Below are positions 41,983-50,065 of a stretch of DNA of 64,000 bases, piece by piece. A program made the position numbers and the translations under genes. Every line of letters starts with the position of its first letter. Within the stretch, counting starts at the first letter, position 1. A model generated the notes under the pieces. It ran no database searches and was not told the origin of the DNA. It was given only the letters and a program-made list of their open reading frames with translations. This DNA comes from Paenibacillus agaridevorans (lineage in GTDB: Bacteria; Bacillota; Bacilli; Paenibacillales; Paenibacillaceae), in the NCBI RefSeq assembly GCF_003112455.1, contig NZ_BDQX01000171.1, positions 89,380 through 153,379 of the forward strand, written 5' to 3'.

Positions 41983-43089
41983 TTACTCTAATAACGCCAT
42001 AATTGCCTCGATCACTTGAGCTACTTCATCATCTTCCAGACATTGCGGATTAATGACAAGCTCATCCTCTTGTATATTAGTATAGATAATCGGTACCATC
42101 ATCATCAATCGATTTTGAAGCTCTTGCGCAGTGGATGCGGTAGGTTTAAGAAATACTCTAGGTATATGTGCTGGCTGCACGCCAGGCTCCTTCGAAAACC
42201 CTCGTCGCACGTGTGTACCCAGTATTGGAGATAGTGACTCAACGATATTGGATACCATGGCTTCCCAGCGTCTCATTTCTTGAACATAATCTTTCCTTAT
42301 GAATAACTCCACTGCCTTAACAAGGCCCGCAATGGTTTCTTTATCTGTTTTCATAGAACGACCAATACTAAAGTTGGGACTGCTGTTCGCTATGCAAGCT
42401 TCTATTAGCTCTCTTCTACCTAGAATAAGACCCGAAGATTGCGGACCGCGAATTTCTTTACCACCGCTAATAATGACAAGGTCTGCTCCCTGCTCTAGAT
42501 ACTTCGACACATTGTTAAGCGGAGGCAGTTCTGCAGCTGCGTCTACTACAATGGGGATTTGATTTCTCCTCATAACACGAATAATATCAGCGAGAGACAA
42601 GGAGCCTTTTACCTGTTCTGCAGCTGCTATGTAAAAAAATAGAGCAGTATTATCAGAGACGGCTTCTTCAATCTGTCGGATAGAAACTTTAGATATTTCA
42701 CCGATCTCACTTATCTTTGCACCGGATACCCTTAGTGCCTGATCATAAAGAATCCTGTGGCTTTTGAGCATCAAAGCTTCATCAGGAATGCCTGTTGTAT
42801 CAGGCAGCTGGATAATCTTCTTAGCATTTCCCCTAGTCATACAAGCTGCGGCCGATATGGCGATTCCCGCGGAGGCGCCTGAAGTAATGCATGCAGCTTC
42901 AACTCCAAACAATTCGGCTATTCTCTCCCCTGATTTGGCATGAAACTTATGAATGTCCACAAAAGCACCTGCAGCCTCGTTCATTGCCGCAAGCACCTCT
43001 GCAGCCATCTTAGAGCCGCCTATCTTCGTTATCGTGCCGCAAGCATTAATGATCTTAGTTATTCCCATCCGATCATAGATATCCGCCAT
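41983..43089 (-). CDS. SelA/DgaE-like PLP-dependent enzyme
   Basis: A 368-residue fold-type I PLP enzyme of the SelA-like group. The Schiff-base Lys is K211 in ISGGKEIRGPQSSG, preceded by D183 in VVDAAAELPP; the Gly-rich phosphate-binding region is ITSGASAGIAIS. Length and N-terminus (MADIYDRMGITKIINACGTIT) fit the D-glucosaminate-6-phosphate ammonia-lyase (DgaE-like) branch rather than true selenocysteine synthase, which is longer. Relatives catalyse beta-elimination on amino-sugar acids. AGGTGA is 7 nt before the ATG. No aldolase (DgaF) or PTS gene is adjacent, so the pathway is incomplete in this window. A truncated reading frame ends 27 nt upstream. Confidence 0.85.
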   Translation of the reverse strand: MADIYDRMGITKIINACGTITKIGGSKMAAEVLAAMNEAAGAFVDIHKFHAKSGERIAELFGVEAACITSGASAGIAISAAACMTRGNAKKIIQLPDTTGIPDEALMLKSHRILYDQALRVSGAKISEIGEISKVSIRQIEEAVSDNTALFFYIAAAEQVKGSLSLADIIRVMRRNQIPIVVDAAAELPPLNNVSKYLEQGADLVIISGGKEIRGPQSSGLILGRRELIEACIANSSPNFSIGRSMKTDKETIAGLVKAVELFIRKDYVQEMRRWEAMVSNIVESLSPILGTHVRRGFSKEPGVQPAHIPRVFLKPTASTAQELQNRLMMMVPIIYTNIQEDELVINPQCLEDDEVAQVIEAIMALLE

Positions 43090-43419
43090 CTCATAATCAC
43101 CTACGCATCAGCTTGTTAAAAAGGTTTAGCCTGAACAAACAAGATCGCTGATGTTAATTCACCTGTCCATGTGATGTTCAGCGTGTCAGAGTTTTGGGTC
43201 CATTCGGTGCTATTAATTGATTTCCAATTTATATTCAACCAACCAGACAAATGGTACATCCCTCGGTTATTTGATTTTAATATAGATGCGACATCTTGAG
43301 AAGGGCTGCTAAACAATTGAGTTCTTCCGACAATTCCACAACTTTCTTCTCGCGGTCCCGTTCGGCGACATTTTCATTGAAAATGAACATCCGGATTGCT
43401 AAGATGGTTGGAGACATAG
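43090..43419. other. Intergenic region with gene-like fragments
   Basis: On the minus strand an open frame ends at 43116 (MYHLSGWLNINWKSI ... SAILFVQAKPF). It reaches back to about 43375 without a credible start or ribosome site. A second 46-codon frame, 43277-43417, is charged and coiled-coil-like. Both look like remnants or chance frames. No clear promoter for the cardiolipin synthase gene was found here. Confidence 0.35.
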
Positions 43420-44883
43420 ATGAAGAGGTGGAACGTCTTGGAAATCGGGAGCATCACTACACTTATCCTATCCCTCGTAACCGTTATCAACATTATTTTC
43501 GCCTGTATCGTGGTCTTTATCGAACGTAGGGATATCGGCTCAACGTGGGCTTGGTTGATGATCTTATTTTTTATACCGGTTCTCGGATTCTTGGTTTACG
43601 TTTTCTTGGGCCGACAATTAAAACAAAATAACTTCTTTCAACTTACGGCAGAGGAGCTTGCGTTCTTCCATGATACGGCGGACAAACAATTTCAAGACAT
43701 ACATAAGCACGGCGAGCTTCTACAAAAGTATTCGAAACTAGTAAAAATGAATTTGAAATCGTCCAACGCGCTGGTGACGACCGATAACGAAGTGAAGATT
43801 TACCATGACGGACAGGCTAAATTCGATGCGTTATTCGCAGATATTCGCAAAGCGACCGACGAAATCAACATTGAATATTACATTATCAAACCGGACAACC
43901 TTGGCAAAAAGCTGCGCGATCTATTAACCGAGAAGGCGAAGGAAGGCGTTAAAGTTCGCGTGCTCTACGATGAGGTCGGTTCGAGACGCATGTCGCGCTC
44001 GTTCTTCCGCGATTTGATCGTTCACGGTGGGGAAGTCGCTGCATTTTTCCCGTCCTGGAGCCGTCTGATCAATCTTCGGATCAACAATCGCAATCACCGC
44101 AAACTGTGCATTATTGACGGTGAAGTGGGATATGTAGGTGGTTTTAATGTCGGAGATGAATACTTGGGATTATCCGAACGGATGGGTTATTGGCGGGATA
44201 CGCATTTTCGGATTAAAGGCGGGGCGGTTGCCTTGATTCAAGGCCGTTTCATCATGGACTGGAGCAAAGCAACCAATTATGAGCGTCAAAATATCGAAAA
44301 ACATTTCTCCTTCCGTCCCGATCATCATCCCGGCAACAGCGCCATCCAGATTATATCGAGCGGGCCGAATTCCCAAACGGAACATCTGAAGATCATGTAT
44401 TTGAAGCTAATTGTTAAAGCGAAGCGAAGCATTTTCATTCAATCGCCGTATTTTATTCCGGACGCAAGCTTTATGGACGCCTGCAAAATGGCGTTGTTGT
44501 CGGGTGTGGACGTACGCATCATGATTCCGAACAAACCGGATCATCCTTTTGTGTATTCGGCGACACTGGTGCACGTTGGAGAACTGCTGCCGTACGGGGT
44601 AAAGATTTTGCAATACGAAAAAGGCTTCATGCACGCCAAAACGATCGTCGTAGATGAAGAGGTCGCTTCTGTCGGCACGATGAACATTGATCCGCGCAGC
44701 TTCCGCTTGAACTTTGAAGTGAACGCGCTTGTCTATGACGCCAACGTCGCCAAGGAATTGCATGAGTTGTTTCTACAAGATAGTGAATCTTGCACGGAAT
44801 TGACGAAGGAGCGCTACGGCGAGCGCTCGAACGTGGCGAAATTCAAACAGGCAGTTGCGAGGCTGCTCTCGCCGATATTATGA
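43420..44883 (+). CDS. cls: Cardiolipin synthase
   Basis: A 487-residue membrane enzyme that condenses two phosphatidylglycerol molecules into cardiolipin and glycerol. Two N-terminal membrane segments (about 12-34 and 41-62) carry the GSTWAWLMILFFIPVLGF motif typical of bacterial cardiolipin synthases. Both phospholipase-D HKD motifs are complete: H226-K228-D233 (NHRKLCIIDG) and H405-K407-D412 (MHAKTIVVDE), with GSVGT-type residues after the second (SVGTMNIDPRSFRLNFE). GGAGA is about 6 nt before the ATG. It is one of the few plus-strand genes here and is not part of the sugar loci. The C-terminus lacks the usual fully conserved PLL ending but closes with RLLSPIL. Confidence 0.95.
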   Translation: MKRWNVLEIGSITTLILSLVTVINIIFACIVVFIERRDIGSTWAWLMILFFIPVLGFLVYVFLGRQLKQNNFFQLTAEELAFFHDTADKQFQDIHKHGELLQKYSKLVKMNLKSSNALVTTDNEVKIYHDGQAKFDALFADIRKATDEINIEYYIIKPDNLGKKLRDLLTEKAKEGVKVRVLYDEVGSRRMSRSFFRDLIVHGGEVAAFFPSWSRLINLRINNRNHRKLCIIDGEVGYVGGFNVGDEYLGLSERMGYWRDTHFRIKGGAVALIQGRFIMDWSKATNYERQNIEKHFSFRPDHHPGNSAIQIISSGPNSQTEHLKIMYLKLIVKAKRSIFIQSPYFIPDASFMDACKMALLSGVDVRIMIPNKPDHPFVYSATLVHVGELLPYGVKILQYEKGFMHAKTIVVDEEVASVGTMNIDPRSFRLNFEVNALVYDANVAKELHELFLQDSESCTELTKERYGERSNVAKFKQAVARLLSPIL

Positions 44884-44895
44884 TGGTTTCAAGCA

Positions 44896-44931
44896 CCTTG
44901 TACCACCGTGACAAGGGCTTTCTTTCTTTTT
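44896..44931 (+). terminator. Probable terminator of cls
   Basis: CCTTGT/ACAAGG arms (44896-44901, 44911-44916), followed by a T-rich run GCTTTCTTTCTTTTT. Thirteen bases after the stop codon. The T-run is interrupted by C, so efficiency is uncertain. Confidence 0.55.
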
Positions 44932-44973
44932 CATGCTCTTTATCCCTTCGCCTTATAAAACTCATGGCATCAA

Positions 44974-44997
44974 GCAAGGATACGTCCTTGCGTGTTT
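44974..44997 (+). terminator. Second hairpin downstream of cls
   Basis: Perfect 7-bp stem GCAAGGA/TCCTTGC with TACG tetraloop (44974-44991), followed by TTTT (44994-44997). It may be a back-up terminator. Confidence 0.5.
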
Positions 44998-45104
44998 TCT
45001 TCAAGAATCGGAGATAAGTATTTCAGTTCTAATGTCAGGAGTGTTGCTATAAGGTCAAAGGAAATTAATGTAATAAGACAGTGGACAAGTAGGGAGGCAC
45101 AAAG

Positions 45105-45593
45105 ATGAATTGGAAACTAATCCATCAAAGTGGGGAGACTTACCAAGCTGATTTCAGCTTATTATCGAAGTCTGATTTAGTCCAGTTAAAGAAAAGTGAT
45201 GGATGGTCACGGGGTTTGAATTGGTCAACATATTTAGCGTCAAATCATGAGTGCACCGCTTATAAACTGCACATTACTGGAAATCCTATTATACAAGGAT
45301 TAATCGCCATTGCGATCAAAGATGGCTTTGTTGAAGTTGATTTGATTGAAAAAGCGCCTTTTAACCGCAAGCCGAGAAATGAATTTATCAATGTTGGAGA
45401 AGTGCTATTCTGCTTGGCATGTCAAACAAGTTTTGATAATAATGGCGAGGGTTATGTACTACTACAAGCAAAAACAGGGTTGTTAGAGCATTACATTGAC
45501 CATTACGGAATGGAAGTTGTTAACAGCAAAAAGAGACTTTTAGCTATTCCTACAGTTGAAGCCAACCGGCTTATTGAATTATACTTAATCTAA
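45105..45593 (+). CDS. GNAT-like protein of unknown function
   Basis: A 162-residue soluble protein with GGGAGG 7 nt before the ATG. The second half resembles an acetyltransferase-type (GNAT) fold: a strand then LFCLACQTSFDNNGEGYVLLQ, followed by a helix and YGMEVV, the usual position of the GF motif. The acetyl-CoA loop (Q/RxxGxG/A) is not clearly conserved, so catalysis is uncertain. The stop codon is followed by AAGGAG and a 60-residue gene. Such small paired genes, bounded by a strong terminator, sometimes form toxin-antitoxin or immunity units, but nothing in the sequence proves this. The AT content looks higher than the surrounding sugar genes, which may indicate transfer. Confidence 0.7.
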   Translation: MNWKLIHQSGETYQADFSLLSKSDLVQLKKSDGWSRGLNWSTYLASNHECTAYKLHITGNPIIQGLIAIAIKDGFVEVDLIEKAPFNRKPRNEFINVGEVLFCLACQTSFDNNGEGYVLLQAKTGLLEHYIDHYGMEVVNSKKRLLAIPTVEANRLIELYLI

Positions 45594-45607
45594 AGGAGTT
45601 GATGATT

Positions 45608-45790
45608 ATGCGTAAAGTCAAAACAGTCGTCGCTGGTCGGGTTTCCGCAATCGGTCGTCGCCCTGTTATTAGACCCCTAGATGATGGAATTATGGCGATT
45701 CCGATACCTCCAGAAGAACGAGCCGAAGCTCATGAAGAAATGCGCGAATTTATACGGCGCTCTAAAGAAAAAGCGCAATTCACGAAATAA
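45608..45790 (+). CDS. Small 60-residue partner protein, unknown
   Basis: Starts at ATG 45608, with AAGGAG 9 nt upstream; in-frame TTG/ATG codons at 45599 and 45602 lie too close to that site. It is basic at the N-terminus (MRKVKTVVAGRVSAIGRRP) and acidic/amphipathic at the C-terminus (PPEERAEAHEEMREFIRRSK), a layout seen in small antitoxin-like or adaptor proteins. It is 14 nt after the GNAT-like gene and before a strong terminator, so the two form a bicistron. No known family recognised. Confidence 0.65.
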   Translation: MRKVKTVVAGRVSAIGRRPVIRPLDDGIMAIPIPPEERAEAHEEMREFIRRSKEKAQFTK

Positions 45791-45805
45791 ATTTAAACCT
45801 AAATT

Positions 45806-45834
45806 GCAAGCCCGCACTTCAAGTGCGGGCTTGC
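45806..45834 (+). terminator. Strong hairpin after the small bicistron
   Basis: GCAAGCCCGCACT and AGTGCGGGCTTGC pair over 13 bp with a 3-nt loop. The following sequence GCGCTTATAG has few T. Stem strength and position right after the stop codon support termination. Confidence 0.7.
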
Positions 45835-45906
45835 GCTTATAGAATTATTGGTTAATGACGTTTTAGAGATCGCGGAATACATTGAAATACCAACTCTACT
45901 CTCGAG

Positions 45907-46200
45907 TTACGATTTAACCATTAAATCGTCTTCGTATAACATATACGTTGCCATTTTATGTTTAAATGACTCCGAACCGCCTTCCATATAGTTCAAAACA
46001 TGCCTTATGATTGTTTTTTCTGATGGATATCCTTTGGCTTCAATCCATGCGTTCTTATAGTCAGAATCCATAACAATCACTTGTTTGGCATCGGCATTGG
46101 TTACAATCGTATCGCAAGCGTCTACTCGAATGCCATTGAAGGATGGGCAGCCCATTATGTCGTCTGTGAACCGATAATGCGTATTGAACCAAACGTCATC
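45907..46200 (-). pseudogene. 5'-truncated gene remnant of unknown family
   Basis: The frame is open from just after a TAA (46203-46201) to a TAA-type stop at 45907. It encodes protein-like sequence (WFNTHYRFTDDIMG, DSDYKNAWIEAKGYPSEKT, SFKHKMATYMLYEDDLM). The only ATG, at 46155, has no ribosome site, and the coding character begins before it, so the N-terminal part seems to be missing. The region 45791-46257 holds no other gene. Family unknown. Confidence 0.45.
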
Positions 46201-46257
46201 TTACAGCAGAGAACCGGGTGCGGAACTTACTCCACAGCCCGGCTCTTCTCCATGAAT

Positions 46258-47871
46258 TTATTTGCCGCCAGCATCCAGATAGGCCTGAACTTGCGTTTTG
46301 ATCTCTTCACGAATCGTATCCAAACCAAGCGCCTTCAGTTCCTTGTTAAGCGCCACTGCTTCGGCTTCCCAATCCTTCACTTGGCCGGCCTTCAGCGTTT
46401 GGACAAACGGATCTGCCTTCGATTGAACGTTGGCAAATTCGCCTTTTACATTAGAGGTGTCAAATGTGAACTTTGCGAGCACCGGAGCATAATACGTGTC
46501 CTCTTTGGCCGAATATTCGAAGTAACTTTTCGCCGTTTCATCCAAATCCGCTGGCAGGCGGATCATATTGGGGTTCCAGCTGAATTCGTAGCCAGGGAAC
46601 ACATAATTATCAGATTCGTCCAGAAGCTTCAGTTGGTTTTCTCCGACAGGCTCCCAATGCTTGCCCTCAATTCCATATTCGAATAAGTCATGATTTTCGC
46701 GGCTTTGGAATAACCAGTCAAAAAACTTCATCGTTCTGTCGATGTTTTTGGAGGACACCGGAATCGCGATTGAGTTATTCGATTTGTAAGAGGTCGAGAT
46801 GGCTTGCGGCTCCATGTTGCGAATCTTATCCTTCAAGACAAAAAACTCTAGGTCTGCATCTGCAATCGTTTCCTGCAGTTTTTTCTTATCCGCAGCATAC
46901 GACGAAATCGTGCCATAATAAGATGCTGCTTTACCGGACATGAAGTAAGCCTTGTGATCCTTCTGGCTGAGTACGTCCTTCTCCAAATATTTGCTCCACT
47001 CCGCCCATTTGTCGTATTGTGCAAATGCTGTTTTCATCGTATCAAGCGGAGCAGGCAGTTTCGCCCATGCGGGGGCATCATCGCCAAATGCGACAACATC
47101 CTGTACTTGCTTTAAGTCATCGGACAGATGAACATAATAGATAACTCCGCCTAGATTCAGAGGACGGACCGTATCCAGCTCCTCTCTCTCCGGAGCAAGC
47201 ATTTCCTGGAAGCCGCCATTGCCTCTAACAGCCAACGGAGTGATACCCTTTTCGGATTCGAGAACTTTTTCATAATATTGTTGAAGCTCTTCGTAGCTGG
47301 AGATCGGCTCGCTAAAGCCAAGCTTCTCTCGCAAATCCTTGCGAATATATACAACCGGAATATCAAAGAAATATTGCGTGAATGGAATCGTATACAAATG
47401 ATCGTCATAACGTTTGTTCATCTCGATGAACTCTGGAGAAAACGCCGCTTTCAAGCCCGGGTACTCATCATTGTTAAAATATTTATCCAATTGAGCGTAA
47501 GCGCCTTGAGGAATAAGCTCTCTCAAATTTTGAAAGTCTGCATCAAACACAAAATCGACTTCTTCGCCTGCGGCCATCATCAGCTTAACCTTCTGCTTAT
47601 GATCCGATGGCGGATTCCATTGAATCACCAGCTTTGTATTCAGCGTATCCTTTGTCCGGCTTTCGAACTCCTCCAAAACTATCGGCAGGTCCTTTGGCTC
47701 GTCGCCAAAAAGCATGCCTTTTAGCGTCACTGCCTTAGGCGGCTGTGGTGTAGACACCGCATTTGTTCCTGTGGAAGGCGTACCTTGTTCAACCTTGTTG
47801 CTGCTGCAAGCTGCCGCAGAAACGACAAGCGCAACGGATAATAATGAAACCGTCAAAACTTTCCTCTTCAT
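46258..47871 (-). CDS. Solute-binding lipoprotein (LplA-like)
   Basis: A 537-residue secreted lipoprotein. The signal peptide ends in lipobox SAAAC, then a Gly/Thr/Pro linker (about 20 residues). The mature protein has the family 1 fold, with the large-insert type seen in LplA-like receptors (HLYTIPFTQYFFDIPVVYIRKDL; KKLQETIADADLEFFVLKDK; EYGIEGKHWEPVGENQ). The terminal gene of the operon, it follows its two permeases, 66 nt after the MalG-type gene. Neighbouring lyases and GH95-like enzymes suggest it binds an oligosaccharide, possibly from an acidic polysaccharide. GGGAGG is about 10 nt before the ATG. Confidence 0.92.
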   Translation of the reverse strand: MKRKVLTVSLLSVALVVSAAACSSNKVEQGTPSTGTNAVSTPQPPKAVTLKGMLFGDEPKDLPIVLEEFESRTKDTLNTKLVIQWNPPSDHKQKVKLMMAAGEEVDFVFDADFQNLRELIPQGAYAQLDKYFNNDEYPGLKAAFSPEFIEMNKRYDDHLYTIPFTQYFFDIPVVYIRKDLREKLGFSEPISSYEELQQYYEKVLESEKGITPLAVRGNGGFQEMLAPEREELDTVRPLNLGGVIYYVHLSDDLKQVQDVVAFGDDAPAWAKLPAPLDTMKTAFAQYDKWAEWSKYLEKDVLSQKDHKAYFMSGKAASYYGTISSYAADKKKLQETIADADLEFFVLKDKIRNMEPQAISTSYKSNNSIAIPVSSKNIDRTMKFFDWLFQSRENHDLFEYGIEGKHWEPVGENQLKLLDESDNYVFPGYEFSWNPNMIRLPADLDETAKSYFEYSAKEDTYYAPVLAKFTFDTSNVKGEFANVQSKADPFVQTLKAGQVKDWEAEAVALNKELKALGLDTIREEIKTQVQAYLDAGGK

Positions 47872-47937
47872 GTTGCTAATTCCTCCCTTTTTCTACTTAC
47901 ATGTTATAGCTTTATACTAAACCGCCAAAGGGCGGAT

Positions 47938-48819
47938 CTAGCCTTTTACGGCGCCTACCATAAGGCCTTTGACAAAATACTTCTGCAAGAACGGATACAG
48001 GAAAATAATGGGGCCAATGGTTACGACCGTTGTAGCAAGGCGCACTGTCATCGCTGGCGGAATAAAGTTCGGAATGCTGATATCCGCAGAGATTTGATTG
48101 ACATAGTCCAAATTGTTCATGATACGTTGAATTAAATATTGAAGCGGATACAAATTTTTATCATTAATGTACAGGACAGCGTCAAACCATTTGTTCCAAT
48201 ATCCTAAGGCATAAAATAGTCCGATTGTCGCCAAAGCCGGCAGCGATATTGGCAAAATGATGCGGAACAAAATGTAGGCATCGTTTGCTCCGTCAATTTT
48301 GGCAGATTCGGCAATCGAATCGTCAATAGAAGCGAAGAAATTGCGAAGCAGAAACATATTCCATGCACTCAACATGCTGGGAATGATAAGTACCCAAATC
48401 GTATCTTTCATGTCCAGATATTTTGAAATCAGTAGATACGAGGCGACAAGGCCGCCATGGAAAAGCATCGTAAAGTAAATATAAAAAGCCATATGATTAC
48501 GATATTTCACGGATTTTACCGAAAGCGTGTACGCCATCGCACTGGTCAAAATCATGGACATCGCCGTTCCGACCAATGTAACGAAGGTCGTGACGCCGTA
48601 AGAGCGATAAATCGTATTGTCCCTGAAAATCATTTTGTAGGCTTCCAAGCTAAAATCTGATGGCCAAAACATATATCCGTTCTTCAAGATGGATGCTTCC
48701 GAGGTAAAGGAACTGGCCACGACGGACCAGAAGGGCAATAAACAATAAAGTGAGAATAGTCCCATCAAGACATAAAATAATCCTTTGAGCAGTCGATCCG
48801 GGAAGCTTTCCTTTATCAT
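47938..48819 (-). CDS. Carbohydrate ABC permease, LplC/MalG-type
   Basis: A 293-residue CUT1 permease with six membrane segments. TM1 region: YVLMGLFSLYCLLPFWSVVASSF. The EAA loop is IAESAKIDGANDAYILFRIILPIS. The ending FVKGLMVGAVKG is characteristic of the LplC/YtcP branch. AAGGAG is about 13 nt before the ATG, slightly far; no better start exists. It pairs with the LplB-type gene at 48841 (21-nt gap) and the binding protein below. No ATPase is encoded nearby, as usual for this branch, which borrows a shared MsmX-type ATPase. Confidence 0.92.
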   Translation of the reverse strand: MIKESFPDRLLKGLFYVLMGLFSLYCLLPFWSVVASSFTSEASILKNGYMFWPSDFSLEAYKMIFRDNTIYRSYGVTTFVTLVGTAMSMILTSAMAYTLSVKSVKYRNHMAFYIYFTMLFHGGLVASYLLISKYLDMKDTIWVLIIPSMLSAWNMFLLRNFFASIDDSIAESAKIDGANDAYILFRIILPISLPALATIGLFYALGYWNKWFDAVLYINDKNLYPLQYLIQRIMNNLDYVNQISADISIPNFIPPAMTVRLATTVVTIGPIIFLYPFLQKYFVKGLMVGAVKG

Positions 48820-48840
48820 GGTTTCATATCGACTCCTTAT

Positions 48841-49818
48841 CTAGAAAATAGCAGATTCTGGTGCGGTTTTTTTGGCGATATAGTTGACGGTCAATACGAG
48901 GATGAATCCAATCAACGATTGCATGAAGCCGATCGCAGCCGACATGCTCATATCGCCAAGATCCATCATTGCACGAAATAGATACGTATCGATGACATCC
49001 GTCGTTGGATAGAGCAATGGATTGCGTCCGATAATCGCATATATCATACCGAAGTCCCCGTTAAAGATGCCGCCAACCGCCAGTATGGTTAGCAAAATAA
49101 CAGTAGGCTTGATCAGCGGCAATGTAATATAACGAATCTTTTGGAAGCGGCTAGCTCCATCCATCGAAGCAGATTCGTAAATATCCGGATTAATTCCCGA
49201 GATCGTGGCCATATAAATAATTGAGCCAAAGCCAGCTCCATGCCATATCTTAAGCAATACAAGAATAAGAGGCCAATAGCCCGGCGACGACAAAAATTGA
49301 ATAGGGCCGATTCCGAACACGGACAAGATCTGATTGATAAAGCCGCCATCCGTTGCAACGAATGCCATCACGAACATCGCTACGACTGTCCAGGACAGAA
49401 AATGCGGAAAGATCATGACGGATTGAGTAATCTTCTTGTACCACTTGCCACCCATTTCCGTAACCATTATGGCAATGACCACGGCTGCAAGCGTATTAAA
49501 AACGATAAATAAAATGTTCAAAAACAGCGTATTGGTCACAATTTGAATCCAGTCGCTCGATCGGAAGAAAAACTGAAAGTTTTTGAGTCCGATGAATTCA
49601 CTGCCTGTGATTCCCTTCATTGCCTTAAAATCTTGGAACGCGATGACAATCCCGCCCATTGGCAAGTAAGCAAAAACAAAAAACCAAATCATTGCCGGCA
49701 ATGCAAGAAGATATAAAAATTTGTTTTTTAATAGTTCAAAAAAGAATGCTCCGAGCTTCCCTCGATTCCTGCTTTTCGGGAAATGCTGCTCGGTTAGGCT
49801 TGCAGTGGTGTGGCCCAT
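48841..49818 (-). CDS. Carbohydrate ABC permease, LplB/UgpA-type
   Basis: A 325-residue CUT1 permease, first gene of the three-gene importer operon. It has a cytoplasmic N-terminal tail, TM1 (YLLALPAMIWFFVFAYLPMGGI), the motif YIFAF/IAFQDFKAMKG typical of LplB/YteP, and the EAA loop IYESASMDGASRFQKIRYITLPLI. AGGAGG precedes the ATG by about 7 nt. A region of 247 nt, including the AraC-gene terminator, separates it from the membrane AraC regulator. It probably imports oligosaccharides for the large lyases encoded upstream. Confidence 0.92.
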   Translation of the reverse strand: MGHTTASLTEQHFPKSRNRGKLGAFFFELLKNKFLYLLALPAMIWFFVFAYLPMGGIVIAFQDFKAMKGITGSEFIGLKNFQFFFRSSDWIQIVTNTLFLNILFIVFNTLAAVVIAIMVTEMGGKWYKKITQSVMIFPHFLSWTVVAMFVMAFVATDGGFINQILSVFGIGPIQFLSSPGYWPLILVLLKIWHGAGFGSIIYMATISGINPDIYESASMDGASRFQKIRYITLPLIKPTVILLTILAVGGIFNGDFGMIYAIIGRNPLLYPTTDVIDTYLFRAMMDLGDMSMSAAIGFMQSLIGFILVLTVNYIAKKTAPESAIF

Positions 49819-50015
49819 GTAGATCCTCCTTCAATCTCTTTGCTGTTGTCATGTCATCACTCTATCTTGTCTTAGTCATTCGCTAAACCTCAAAATTCGA
49901 TGAAAAAGCATAAAATCAAAGAAAGGATAGGGTTTAAAATTCAATAAACAGTTTAAAAAATGCCAGAATGACAAGCTGAAACGGCTGTCGCCGTCCTTTA
50001 TACTTTCCGATAATT

Positions 50016-50056
50016 GAACAAACAACCCCCTTTCATCAGAAGAAGGGGGTTTGTTC
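50016..50056 (-). terminator. Terminator of the membrane AraC regulator
   Basis: GAACAAA/TTTGTTC outer arms and CCCCC/GGGGG inner arms (50016-50030, 50045-50056) lie just after the 50066 stop on the minus strand. A long, strong stem; the T-rich tail is modest (GTTTGTTCAATTAT). Confidence 0.75.
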
Positions 50057-50065
50057 ATTCTCTAT

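Noticed and set aside
43116-43316. 66-codon frame upstream of the SelA-like gene
   Set aside because: No credible start codon with ribosome site; kept only as a possible remnant in the gap entry.
44790-45017. 75-codon plus-strand frame overlapping the 3' end of cls
   Set aside because: Mostly the end of cls in another frame, then terminator-like DNA; no ribosome site.
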